DNA from: Nephrocerus scutellatus
Lineage: Eukaryota > Arthropoda > Insecta > Diptera > Pipunculidae
Reading direction: 5' to 3'
DNA length: 64,000 nucleotides
NCBI GenBank assembly: GCA_947095585.1
Contig: OX352761.1
Span: forward strand, 58,582,832-58,646,831
Below, one piece after another: positions 1 to 9,872 of the stretch; position 1 is the first letter of the stretch, and every line of letters begins with the position of its first letter. Both the position numbers and the translations under genes were made by a program. The notes below the pieces were generated by a model. The model saw nothing but the letters and a program-made list of their open reading frames with translations, did no database searches and was not told where the DNA came from.

Positions 1-899
1 GCATTTCATCTGCTAGGATATCTACTGGAACCATTCCTGCTATAACCAGAGCTGCATCATCCGATATCGTTCGGAAACCGCTTATCGTCTTCAGTGCACT
101 AAGTCCTTGATTTGGACGACTGCTTCGTTCGTGGCTGACTCTATTTCATGTATTGTATTTGAGACGGTAACAACAGCGATATCATCAGCGAATCCAAATA
201 TGTTTGCTCCTGGTGGTAGTGTTAGTCTTAGGACTCTATCATACATAATGTTCCATAGAAGGGGGCCCAGCACCGACCCTTGTGGGACTCCTGCGGAGAC
301 GTTATAGTACTTTACACCCTCATTGGTTTCGTACCTCAGCCTTCTATTGCTTAAGTAGCTTGAGACTATCTTCCGTAAGTAGTACGGTGCCTCAATTCTG
401 GTGAGTGATCTTCTTATTGAGGACCAATTTGCAGAGTTGAAGGCGTTTTTTATGTCCAGTGTCACAACTGCACAATATTCCTTTGTGCCCCATCGCCACC
501 TTTCTCTTTCTATTTCTTTGCTATATCGACCACCGCTTTTATGGTGTCGACGGTCGAGCGCGATTTTCGAAACCCGAACTGGTGATCTGACAGTGCTCCT
601 TTATGATCTGCTATATTAAGCAATCTGTCATATATGATCCGCTCTAGTATCTTTCCCATTGCATCGAGTAGGCATATATGGCGGTAAGACGATGGTTCCC
701 CAGGTGGTTTGTTTCCCTTTGGCAGCAGTACTAAATGTTGCAGCTTCCAAGGTTCAGGAAAAACTCCTTCATCTAGACACTGTTGCATCCATGCCATGAA
801 CATGTCCGATCTATTTTGGATGGCCGCTTTCAATGCTTTATTAGGTATGCCATCGGGTCCAGGAGCCTTATTGTCACGTTTTCTTTTACATGCGTTCAT
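1..899 (-). pseudogene. R1-clade reverse transcriptase (ORF2, second half), broken
   Basis: This is the RT that copies element RNA at the nicked target. The fingers region holds KRKRDNKAPGPDGIPNKALK, followed by LPKGNKPPGEPSSYRHICLL; the palm holds LDIKNAFNSANW, GVPQGSVLGPLLWNI and the catalytic FADD box (FGFADDIAVV). The reading frame changes between 465 and 510 and again near 95, after which the C-terminal region (ending near VPVDILADEM) runs to the window edge. The frame also shifts against the upstream endonuclease at 886-899. All main RT motifs are recognisable, but no continuous protein can be made. Confidence 0.85.
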
Positions 900-2091
900 C
901 CTGTGTAAGCCTAGGAATACTTTCTGTGCTAATTTCTCTTATTATGTTGCACAAAGTATATGATCCTTTGGGAAATAGGTGCTCTACTATAGACCTAAGC
1001 ATTGTTGGGCATGATATTTGTGGGGACTTACAGTCCTTTAGCTTTGCCATAACTATTTTGTATGCTGTGCCCCAAGGATTGATGTCCGCCTCGTTACATA
1101 GTTCTTTAAAACATTTTGACTTGCTTTCCTTAATCGCCTTTTTAAAATTTCGTCTCGCCAGTCTTAGCATATCAAGCCGTTCTTGAAAATCGGTTCCCCT
1201 TCTTGAACGCTGAACTCTGCGTCGGGCTTGTAGGCAGATAGCTCTCAGTGCTTTTATCTGCTCATTCCACCAATAGCAACGAACCCCTCTATTGCTTGGT
1301 ATCCTTCTGGGCATAGCTGCGTCGCACGCTGTGGTAATTGTACGAGCGAGTTGTTGCGACAGGGTCTCAGCTGTTCCGCTTTCAATTAGGATGCTTGTAA
1401 TTATGGGCTCCTCAAACATCTCTTTATCAAAGAACTTATCTTTCCATTTAGGACCCCCTAATTTTGGGCGTTGCACGGGGTTTTTTTCTTTGATTTCAGT
1501 TACAATCGCCTGGTGGTCGCTGTGCGTATATTCTTCGCTGACCCGCCATTTTATGTTTCGCAGGGGGGAGCTGCTAACAAAGGTAATATCGATGATCGAT
1601 CCCATTCCTGCTTTGCGATACGTATTTACGCGGCCGTTATTTGCCAAGCCTACTTCTAGTGTTGCGAATGATTCTAGCAGATAACGTCCTCTATCATTCG
1701 TAAGTCTGCTGCCCCAGTCTGTTGCCCAGGCATTTAAATCTCCCCCTATAACCACTGGGGTTCTTCCGTGAGCATCGGCCGTTAAGCTCTCTAGCATTGC
1801 TGCGTACTCCCTCGCCGTCCAGCTAGGTCTTGCATAACAACTGTAAAAATTTATGCCGTTTATTTTTGCTCGTACGAAGCCCTCCGCCTGCCCATCTATA
1901 TCTTGGAAGGCATGCTTGCCATAAATCCATATTGCAGCGCTCTTCGTTTTATCGCAGGTCCAAACGCTGTTGTCGAGAGATTTGTACGGCTCACTGATTA
2001 ATATAATGTCCGCTCTCTCGTCTTTTGCTGCTTGTATCAGGATATCCTGCGCTATCTCGCAGTGATTAAGATTTATCTGAATAATCTTCAT
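886..2091 (-). pseudogene. R1-clade ORF2 N-terminal part: endonuclease and linker
   Basis: A 401-residue open stretch starts with MKIIQINLNHCEIAQDIL, the usual start of R1-type ORF2. The endonuclease/exonuclease/phosphatase fold is shown by ISEPYK (metal-binding Glu, about residue 34), GGDLNAWATDWGS (about 117), DITFVS and the terminal SDHQAIV (about 193). These residues cut target DNA to prime reverse transcription. A linker leads into the RT, but the frame is lost at the end of this stretch. The endonuclease itself looks uninterrupted. ORF1 overlaps the start by about 4 bases. Confidence 0.85.
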
Positions 2092-2385
2092 ACTCTTCTG
2101 GCAGTTTTAGCTCTCTTAAAGACCGGACACTTGCTGCTGCCCGCTACGTGGTTTGCTTCTTTTGGGTGCTCCTTTCTACAGAACATGCAGGAAGGCTCCT
2201 TGACGCAATTCTTTGCTATGTGGTCTTCTTCCCCACACCTCCTGCAACGCTTGGAGCGATCTTTTCCGTTTTTGCATTGTTGGCAAAGTGCCCAAATTCC
2301 AAGTATTTGAAGCACTTTTTGAGGAGTGCCCGTTCGCGGATGCGACAGACGACCCAGCCAATTTTAATTTTTTTTTATCAAGGAG
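2088..2385 (-). pseudogene. R1-clade ORF1 C-terminus with zinc knuckles, frameshifted
   Basis: Only the nucleic-acid-binding tail of ORF1 is left. One frame begins IGWVVCRIRERALLKKCFKY and ends near LEFGHFANN; a shifted frame continues with RCRRCGEEDHIAKNC and CMFCRKEHPKEANH and ends CPVFKRAK. The second and third CCHC knuckles are intact. The first has Tyr in place of a Cys and is crossed by the frameshift. ORF1 proteins of this clade coat element RNA. The 5' part of ORF1 is missing. Confidence 0.75.
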
Positions 2386-2390
2386 CTAAC

Positions 2391-2746
2391 ATATAATAAC
2401 ATATAATATGTGTATGTGTGTGTGTGTGTGTGTGTATTTGTGTTTTGGTTAGCCCAGAGCGCCTTTAGCCCCCACCACGGGGCCTCATCAGTAGCCTTGT
2501 GTGTAAGTGTATAGTGTGGTGTGTACTTAAATGTAAAATAATATAAGGTATAATATAAATTAAATACAAAAAGATAATATAAGGTATAAATAAATAAGCT
2601 GAGACTCAGCTACTTACAACTACCCTACCTAACAGTGTGTACATATACATATATATAAATTAAATACAAAAAGATAATATAAGTTATAAATAAATAAGAT
2701 CTGGGAGCTAGGGACTCCGAGTGAGAATATAGGCGAAAATTCCAGA
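2391..2746. repeat. Satellite unit (left remnant of the ~500-bp array), with TG microsatellite
   Basis: It matches the units at 9873-12160: a palindromic ACATATAATATGT, a (TG)n run (about 2410-2437), a CACCACGGGGCC block, a TGTAAAATAATATAAGG block and the palindrome GCTGAGACTCAGC. About 190 bp of the unit middle is missing. After 2700 the unit's last part (GGGACTCCGAGTGAGAATAT) is directly followed by the BEL-1 LTR. Confidence 0.85.
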
Positions 2747-3373
2747 TGTTAAGCTCTGGCAACTTTCATAAACTTTTAAAAATAGAACGCGCAACTTTTA
2801 TTTTATCTTTAAAAAGTTTTATTCAATCAATTATTTCCATGTTTTAAATTTTTACTACTGCTGAGCACAAATTTTGTTCTGCTTCGGCTGCGTTGGATGT
2901 TCTGCTACGACTGCTGGTCGTCCACACTCTGATCGTCTGCCATCAACTCGAATGTGAGCAAAACTCCTCACCCCCACATTCCACAACCAAGTCACTGCCT
3001 TCCAAATCTCGTTTAGTGCATAAACGCCGCCAAGCAGACCAATGACATAGACAGCGATATGAAATTTTGTCATATCGACGAGTTCTAATGTTTGTCACAG
3101 TTGTGTTCCGCGCTTAAATATTAATTACTTTGCGCAGCATAAACAAAATCGCGCAGCTGCATAAACAAAGTCGTGCAACTGCACGACAATGTAACTTAGT
3201 GATGTTGTGCTACATATCGTTGCAAAATGAGGATGTAGCACTAGGTAGTTACTTTGTCATGCTGGAATGTGATGCGGGACTGGTATGTGGTTACGTTTCA
3301 TTCCTTTTGTTTTTCTTTGCGATGATTCATGGGGTTTTGGATTGCAACCTTTTTCATGTGGCGTTTCGGAACA
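2747..3373 (-). repeat. BEL-1 3' LTR
   Basis: A 627-bp repeat starting TGTTAAGCTCTGGCAAC and ending CGTTTCGGAACA on the plus strand, so the termini are TGTT...AACA. It aligns with 9294-9872 with scattered changes and indels. The inner edge is set by the polypurine tract that follows. A run of short similar CATAAACAAA(G/A)TCG motifs lies near 3138-3175. Confidence 0.9.
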
Positions 3374-3386
3374 TCCTTCCCCCTTC
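3374..3386 (-). other. BEL-1 polypurine tract
   Basis: On the minus strand, GTGAAGGGGGAAGGA lies immediately before the 3' LTR start TGTTCCG. This is the expected plus-strand primer position. Confidence 0.75.
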
Positions 3387-3525
3387 ACGAGCGCGAGTTT
3401 TTGATGATGAACATGAAAGAAATGGAAAAGAAAAACATATTTTTTAAAAGCAAACAATAAGATTATGTGTATATTTATAGCTAAACTAAAAATCTATAAA
3501 TGGTATAGGGTTAATCTTCTACTGG

Positions 3526-4400
3526 TTATTTACATATCTTCGCAATTGGCTGGACGTAGGTCCCCTTGGCCGTCTTGACTGAGACTACGTGTATGAGCCC
3601 ATCCGCTCCAGATTTCGTGTCAATGATCCGTCTCAACGGCCATAATGTGGGTGGTGACTGCTCATCTTTTATCAACACTAGCTCGCCGATATTCAGATTT
3701 GTTGAGGGAGTCAGCCACTAAGGTCTTTGCTGAAGTCATGCTAGATATTCAGTTTTTCAAATTTTCCAAAAGTTCTGCATTATTTTTTGCATCAGTTTCC
3801 AACGAGTTATTGAATTTTCCTTAAACTAAGTTAAATCTCGCATTGAATTAAATGCTGACCCAATGAGAAAATGTCCGGGTGTTAGAAAATGCAAATCATC
3901 ACAATCCTCTGTGATAGTGAACATAATGGTCATGAATTAAGACACGCTTCAATTTGCGTCAAAGTGGTGCATAACTCCTCAAATGTGAACGTATAGTTTC
4001 CCATTATTCGACGCAAATGGAATTTTATGGATTTTACTCCAGCCTCCCACAACCCACCAAAGTGCGATGCTGCCGGCGGTTAAAATGCCATGCGGTACGG
4101 TTTTTAATAAGTTGATCGTGAATTTCCGCGTTCCATTGCTTCGTTAACTGCTTCAGCTCGGATGTCATTATCGTGGCTCCCACAAAATTTGTTCCGCAAT
4201 TGTTAAACATGTTTGCACAAATCCCTCTTCGTGCTACAAATCGTTTAAAAGCCGCTAGTAAAGCGGCAACGCTGTAATCACTCACCAGTTCAATATGAAT
4301 AGCTTTGGTGCAAAAACAAATAAAAATGGAAATGTATGCTTTTGTTATCTTCCTGTTTGTTCCTGAAGCATGCTATGAAGTCATGCATGCATTTTTTAAC
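3526..4400 (-). pseudogene. BEL-1 integrase core and C-terminal domain, broken
   Basis: In element order it holds a degraded start of the catalytic core (CTKAIHIELV near 4310), ALLAAFKRFVARRGICANMF (4230-4280), NNCGTNF where BEL integrases normally have DNGTNF, and WHFNRRQHRT. Near 3530-3725 lies the C-terminal DUF5641-type region with LVLIKDEQSPPTLWPLRRI. The second catalytic Asp is replaced, the segment with the first Asp is deleted, and 3730-4030 is scrambled. Integrase would insert the cDNA; this one cannot. Confidence 0.8.
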
Positions 4401-4881
4401 TCCATTCTTCATTCTTTAAATCCAGAATCGAGTCCGAAGACAAGCCATAATTTGCCCTTCGTGTATGGTTCGCATGCCCACATGCTTTAATTACAAATGA
4501 AGTAAAAACACCAGTTGCAGGTAAAACGATTGGATACTTTTGGTCATATGACAGAACAGCGTTCTCAAGGTGGGCCGCCACACGCAACTGACCCTTTGTA
4601 TCCAGGAAGGGACCTAATCGTTTTATTGTGCTTTTCTGATTCAGAATCTTCTGATTGGTTAGCGATTTCACTTCTTCCTCAAAATGTTCAATTTGAACGA
4701 TTTTTATAAGTCCAAACATTGCTTCTTCAATTTCTTCAATCTTTAGCTTGCCAGAGAGATTCGGGAGATTCTTCCGACAATTACTAGAAAATTCAATGCA
4801 ATATGAGGTGACCCTAAGTAACCGTTGTAGGGATGAAAATTGATCCATTAATGAATTATCTTTAGTGCCTTGGATGTACAT
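4396..4881 (-). pseudogene. BEL-1 integrase N-terminal zinc region
   Basis: 161 open residues. RLGPFLDTKGQLRVAAHLEN followed by YDQKYPIVLPATG is the hallmark opening of BEL/Pao integrase. CGHANHTRRANYGLS keeps remnants of the HHCC zinc-binding motif. A stop and a deletion follow, before the catalytic core. It overlaps the RNase H-like ORF in another frame at 4848-4881, so a frameshift separates them. Confidence 0.8.
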
Positions 4882-5717
4882 GCAGACCGAAAATAAAGTT
4901 TGTCTATCATTGTTTTTACTAAATTGGTCGACACGAGATTTTTTATGCTTTGTTCTAAAAGAGCCCTTTTTGTACCCAGATCTGTATCCTTGACTTCTTG
5001 CTCGGCATGCTTTTGAATGTCGAAGTTTTCAAGAAATGATGGGCCGTTCCACCAATTCCGGCATTCAATTAGTTGATTTGGAAAAACTCCTCTAGAAGCA
5101 ATATTAGCTGAATTCTCCATTGACGAAACATAACTCCAATTTTGTTTGTCAGTGAGTCGTTGAATTTCTGCTATTCGATTGGCAACGAATGTTTCACGCT
5201 TATGAGGTGCATGTCGTACCCAAGCTAAAACAATTTGAGAGTCCGTCCATGTAAATGTTTGAATTTGTTCCAAATGAATCGTCTTTTCCACGTGATTTAT
5301 GAGTTTTGCTAGAAGTAGCGCACCACATAGTTCCAGCCGTGGCAGGGTTTCTCTTTTTACCGGTGCTACCTTTGTTTTTGAAATGACGAGACTTGTCGTT
5401 ACCATGCAATGGGTCTGTGCGCAAAGGTAAGCTTCTTCGGAGGCATCGCAGAATCCATGTAATTGCACATCCGTTTGTTTGGTTGTATGTATCCATCTTG
5501 GAATGTGTAACTTTTCCAGCTCCTGAAGCTCCATATTAAATCTCTCCCATTTTGCCTTCATCTCTGAATCAACTTCGTCATCCCAGTTAACTTGTAGTTT
5601 CCACAATTCTTGAATGAGGATTTTTGCCTTTATGATGCAGTGAGATCCAACCCATCGGATCGTAGATACGAGCTGTGTCTGACAAAATGGTCCAATTGGT
5701 GTATGTTTTGCGTTCAA
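4848..5717 (-). pseudogene. BEL-1 RNase H-like / Pao connector region
   Basis: 289 residues. WERFNMELQELEKLHIPRWI and LHGFCDASEEAYLCAQ carry the first catalytic Asp. LPRLELCGALLLAKLI holds the Glu, and FTWTDSQIVLAWV the next Asp. Residues NRIAEIQ and the Asn-Ile-Ala-Ser-Arg-Gly stretch follow (usual form is ADxxSRG). It corresponds to the Pao-specific region after RT that degrades the RNA strand. The N-terminal junction to RT (5718-5770) is frameshifted. Confidence 0.8.
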
Positions 5718-5769
5718 TTAAGTTTAGTTTGAAAGTAAATATATCTCGGGCAGGATGCCACTGGATACC

Positions 5770-6502
5770 TTAAGTTTTTATGCAGTCTTTTTTGCTGAAA
5801 GATAGAGGCAACTCTACTTCACGGAACTCGGCTGGAATGCCTTTTAAGAATTTGTTGGAATTGCTAGTCCACTTGCGTAGAGGAAAACCGCCTAGCGACA
5901 TTATTTTCATCAGCTCTTCTCTGGCTTGATTAGCTTCCAAGGTGGAGTCTGCTCCGTGTATAACGTCATTCACATAAAAGTTATTTTTGGCAATGGTTGC
6001 TGCCAGCGGTAAATCCTCCGCTGCATCTGCTGCCAATTGTAGCAGTGTCCTGATCGCTAAAAAAGGAGCAGCTGCCGTTCCGAATGTCACCGTCTTCAAA
6101 CGAAATGTTTTCAGCAATCCAAATTTGTCTATACATTTTGTTGATGTCAGCTACATACGCAACTCGATGCTTGCGAAAACGCAGTATATGATCAATTATG
6201 TCGTCTTGTTGCTTTAGTCCAGTCAGCAAATGATCCTTGAGGGATGATCCGTCCGACGTAGGACAGGATGCATCGAAGACAATTCGAATATTCGTTGTTG
6301 TACTCGATTCCTTCAGAACAGCATGGTGTGGTAGATAATAACATTGACGTGTACCGGTCAATTGGAAATTCGGAACTTTTTCGATCTGATCTAAATCAAA
6401 ATACTCCTCCATACCTTGTTTGTATTTTTGTGCGAATTCTGAATTCGTTTTGAAACGTATTTCAAACTGTAGAAAACGAGCTAGTGCTGAATTATATGAC
6501 AT
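5770..6502 (-). pseudogene. BEL-1 reverse transcriptase with mutated catalytic box
   Basis: The first frame (5981-6502) has YYLPHHAVLKESS, RIVFDASCPTSDGSSLKDHL and YVADINKMYRQIWI, typical of the BEL/Pao RT. It passes into a second frame (5770-6117) with LKTVTFGTAAAPFLAIRTL and FYVNDVIHGADS. The catalytic YVDD is YVND here, so a metal-binding Asp is lost. GFPLRKWTSNS follows as in relatives. The frameshift near 6090 and the Asp-to-Asn change make it inactive. Confidence 0.88.
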
Positions 6503-6504
6503 TC

Positions 6505-7278
6505 CTAGCTCTGGAGACGTCCTTCCTTAAACAGCAATGAGACCTTGTACTGTCCATCTAACATGCGTTCATGAGTTCCGCAAAAATGTGATTCACAATC
6601 TTCTTCCTCGCAAGTATATACCATCTTTTGTGGGTCCTGTATAATTTCCCAAAATCTCTGCAGGATCCCGTCAACATTTTCTATCTTTGTGTAGAATGAA
6701 TTCGTGAAACGATTGCTATCAAAGACTGGACCGATTAATACCCATCCGAACACTGTTTGTTGTGCAACTGGTGTCCCAACATCTCCCTTGATTACGCCCT
6801 GGAGCGCTATTTGTGGGTATACATCACTACCTAACAGGATATCAATTTTGTTTGGTTGATTAAACTGGGGGTCGGCTAGTGCGAGTCCGGAGATGTGCGG
6901 CCATAGTGCCCTATCCATTCTCTTACTTGGAAGCCATGCTTTCAAACTGGAGAGTATTAAAACCTAAGTCGGAATGCTGAGATCATTACTCGTTAATGGA
7001 TGTAAATTAACAAGAGCGCTTGCTCTTGAACAACAATTCACCCCACCGATTCCTCCAATCTCAGTTACTTGTTTTATTTTATTCAATTTTAATAACTGAG
7101 CCGCTGACTCAGTAATGTATGATGCTTCGGGTCCAGGATCCATCAGCGCGCGCAATGTTATTGACTGATCTGACTTGTCAATCGCTCTCAAAAGCATTGT
7201 TCCCAAAAGCACGGCTGTTGACTTAGGTTTCTTATACTGCTCCTTGTCCAACACTGCTGCCTGAGATGCTTCCATCAC
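6505..7278 (-). pseudogene. BEL-1 aspartic protease and DUF1758-type region
   Basis: The protease part (6964-7278) has LRALMDPGPEASYITESAA, where the active site D-S/T-G has become DPG. The following part (6505-6945) has LADPQFNQPNKIDILLGSDV and VAQQTVFGWVLIGPV, the flap and post-protease block seen in BEL/Pao polyproteins. A stop and frame change separate the parts near 6950. The enzyme would cut the Gag-Pol polyprotein. Confidence 0.82.
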
Positions 7279-8875
7279 GTATGCGTTGCAATTTTGTGAC
7301 GTTGAAGGTTGATAATCTCTCTGTCGGTGTATTTGTTGACCATTTCGACTATGTGAGGGATGTGGTTGTGGGGGGCCCCTAATATAATTTGCTAAAAAAT
7401 GCAGTAAGGTGTGGTGCCATCGTTGGCACCCAGCGCAATTGTACTGACTTGGGCAATTGTTTCTATCGTGTTCCTTTGCAAGACAATTCGTTTATTTCAT
7501 TTATTAATAAAGTTAAAGACTGGCTATTCACAATTAACTATGAGTGCATTGAATCTTTTCTAAGAACCATATAATAATTCCTGTATTTATTTTATATTTT
7601 TATTTTTTTTAAATAAATTGATTAGTTTATTTTAATTTTATAAATGGATAAATAACTTGCTAAAATACCTATAAATTTTTTTTTTCTTGTTGCACATTGT
7701 ATTGTAAGAACTTATTTAGTACATACTGATTGTCACCCCACATCAGATCTTTTTTGATAAATCAATCTGTTGAAGTGTCAACACTAACTGTTCAAATTAA
7801 AGAACGAACACTATTTATTTAATTCCATTTGTATCAGAAAACATTTTTTGTAACTAGTTTTTTAAGTTGGAAATAAATAAAACATCTTATAATAATAATT
7901 ATAATAATAATAATTAAAAAATAAATTGTGTCGACGCACAATTTCCTGCCGTCTCTTTGGGTCGGCCGATAGAAATTTACTACGTTTACGAATGCAGTGT
8001 GGTCTATTGCATACGACACATAAATTTTCATTTTCCCTTGTGTGCAACGAAGTTCTCTTCACGATGTTTTGGCCAGTCTTGGATATTTGACCAATGGCTT
8101 CTAACGTTCGATATATATTTGTTAGAAATTCAGTAAAGTTTGATAAATCAGGGAGTGCTTTGGAAGATTCAAGATGTTCCTCCCAAAGACCCTGAGTTGG
8201 CGACGGTATTTTCTGAACAATCAAGTAAATAATTATTGCATCCCACTGATGCACAGGGACTTCCAAATTTTTCAATGATTGGACACATTCGTTGGTTGTG
8301 TCCAGCAAAGCCTTAATGCTCCCAACGTTTTCGTTATGGATTTTGGCTTGGTTGCAGAAGTCTCAGTTGACAATATACTAGCAAGCGTTTGTGGTCGTAT
8401 CGCGTAGTGAGAGTTGTCCAAGCTGAATCATAATTTTTTTTTTCCAATGATGACCAAACTTTGCAGAAGACGCGCGGCTTCGTCACTAACATTGTCCTTT
8501 AAATAGTGTAGTTTCTGTACCTTTGATAAAGACCCATTGTCATGAACAATGCTTCTGCTAAATTCAAGCCAGCTTTCATAATCGTCACCAAAGCATGGGA
8601 TCTTAATAGTTTAAACCTATTGGAAATGGTAGCTTGACTGAAGGTGTCAAGAGCTTCTTTTAAAGATGCGAAACTACTTCGTCACAATATGAGGCCTTTA
8701 TCTCACTTGTTTCGGGGGCGAAACAAAATTTGCAAAATTATCCACCAGCTCCTCCAATCTTGCTTGAAGAGCATGCTTTGATTGAGGAGTTGACTTTTTA
8801 GCGACGAAGTTGTCGAATTCCCCCTTAATTTCTTTTAAGTAATTTGTGAGCATTTCGCAGGCCGTAGGTACTCAT
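7279..8875 (-). pseudogene. BEL-1 gag, interrupted by an AT-rich insertion
   Basis: In element order: a degraded N-terminus (8700-8875), the DUF1759 capsid-like block with CFGDDYESWLEFSRSIVHDN and LSKVQKLHYLKDNVSDEAAR (8440-8600), then 7862-8308 with ECVQSLKNLEVPVHQWDAI. The zinc-binding tail starts with CVVCNRPHCIRK, breaks at 7920, and resumes at 7490 with CLAKEHDRNNC and CAGCQRWHHTLLH. Several frameshifts lie upstream of 8308. Gag forms the particle that packages element RNA. The break is caused by the insertion at about 7490-7920. Confidence 0.8.
7490..7920. mobile_element. AT-rich insertion inside BEL-1 gag
   Basis: Gag coding similarity stops at the second zinc knuckle (7920) and restarts at once at 7490, so this ~430-bp block is an insertion. 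It is very AT-rich, holds no ORF that I recognise, and has an (AAT)n-type tract at 7890-7920 beside the junction. Clear terminal repeats were not found. A short non-autonomous element is the likeliest explanation. Confidence 0.6.
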
Positions 8876-9273
8876 ACTTTACTCATACTTTTTCCCTATT
8901 CTACCCATTAGAGATCTTTAATATAGGTTTACTTTACTTTAATATGACTCAATGTAGTCAAAACAAATATAAAACAAAGAAAATCAAAGTTCCAACGCAC
9001 CTGATTTTATTCTCCCTCGATGTTTTATCGTTACTCTGCTGTCAGTATCTGCCGGTGGTCTTTCTTCACGTTCTCAGGATATGCCGTTTGGCCAGGATCA
9101 TTGCCTTGATTTACTCTTCACGCTGTCAGTGTTCTCCAACGTTGGATCAAAAAACAATCTGTCTATACCTTTTTCCACAATACAATCTCTACAGTATTTC
9201 CCATTGTTGGGCAAAATAGCTGTTTCTTTCACTTTATTTATAATTACAGTATTTCACAGGACAAAAGGATATA
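8876..9273 (-). other. BEL-1 5' leader
   Basis: Untranslated stretch between the PBS and the gag start. It contains a short direct repeat (ACTCATACTTT twice near 8870-8890). No coding similarity was seen in either strand. Confidence 0.6.
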
Positions 9274-9291
9274 TCCGTCTCGAAGGACCAA
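9274..9291 (-). other. BEL-1 primer-binding site (tRNA-Tyr-like)
   Basis: On the minus strand TGGTCCTTCGAGACGGAT lies 2 bp inside the 5' LTR. From memory, it complements the 3' end of insect tRNA-Tyr with one mismatch. It marks the start of minus-strand DNA synthesis. Confidence 0.7.
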
Positions 9292-9293
9292 AT

Positions 9294-9872
9294 GTTACGC
9301 TCTGGCAACTTGTATAAACTTTTAAAAATAGAACGTACAACTTTTATTTTATCTTTATAAATTTCATTCAATCAATTATTTCCATGTTTTAAATTTTTAC
9401 TACTGTTGAGCACAAATTTTGTTCTGCTTCGGCTGCGTTGGTTGTTCTGCTACGACCGCTGGTCGTCCACACTCTGATCGTCTGCCATCAACTCGAATGT
9501 GAGGAAAACTCCTCACCACCAGTCTCACACATTCCACAACCGCAATTTTGTTAAAACCTTGTACCAAGTCACTGCCTTCCAAATCTCGTTTAGTGCATAA
9601 ACGCCGCCAAGCAGACCAATGACAAAGACAGCGATATGAAATTTTGGCATGTCGACAAATTCTAATTTTTGTCACAGTTGTGTTCCGCGCTTAAATATAA
9701 ACAAAGTCACGCAACTGCACGACAATGTAACTAAATGATGTTGTGCTACATATCGTTGCAAAATGATGATGTAGCACTCGGTAGTTACTTTGTCATGCTG
9801 GAATGTGATGCGGACATACCAGTCCCGCATTTGGCGTTTTATTACCTTTGTTTTTCTTTGCGATGATTCATG
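9294..9872 (-). repeat. BEL-1 5' LTR, outer end truncated
   Basis: It starts TGTTACGCTCTGGCAAC and matches the left LTR base for base over most of its length, with a few indels. Similarity stops at GATGATTCATG (9872), about 50 bp short of the full LTR; TTCATTCATTCATC then leads into satellite sequence. The outer end was deleted after insertion. Confidence 0.88.

Larger units (their letters stand above)
1..2390 (-). mobile_element. R1-clade non-LTR retrotransposon, 5'-truncated, runs off the window
   Basis: On the minus strand, in order, lie the end of ORF1 with zinc knuckles, an apurinic-type endonuclease and a reverse transcriptase. The ORF1 end (CPVFKRAK) overlaps the start of ORF2 (MKIIQINLN) by a few bases, an arrangement typical of the R1 clade. 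The 5' side stops near 2390 against a TG-rich satellite, so the element is 5'-truncated. The 3' side continues past base 1. At least four frame changes (near 95, 465-510, 886-899 and in ORF1 near 2290) show it is dead. Family membership is inferred from motif style, not from an alignment. Confidence 0.85.
2747..9872 (-). mobile_element. BEL/Pao LTR retrotransposon (BEL-1), degenerate, inserted in the satellite array
   Basis: Two direct LTR copies flank a minus-strand interior with, in element order, gag, aspartic protease, RT, RNase H-like region and integrase, the BEL/Pao order. A primer-binding site lies next to the right LTR and a polypurine tract next to the left LTR. The two LTRs differ by substitutions and indels, and every ORF is broken, so the insertion is old. 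The right (5') LTR has lost its outer ~50 bp. Confidence 0.9.

Noticed and set aside
1292..1684. Plus-strand ORFs over the R1-clade endonuclease
   Set aside because: Antisense shadows of the minus-strand endonuclease, without any domain.
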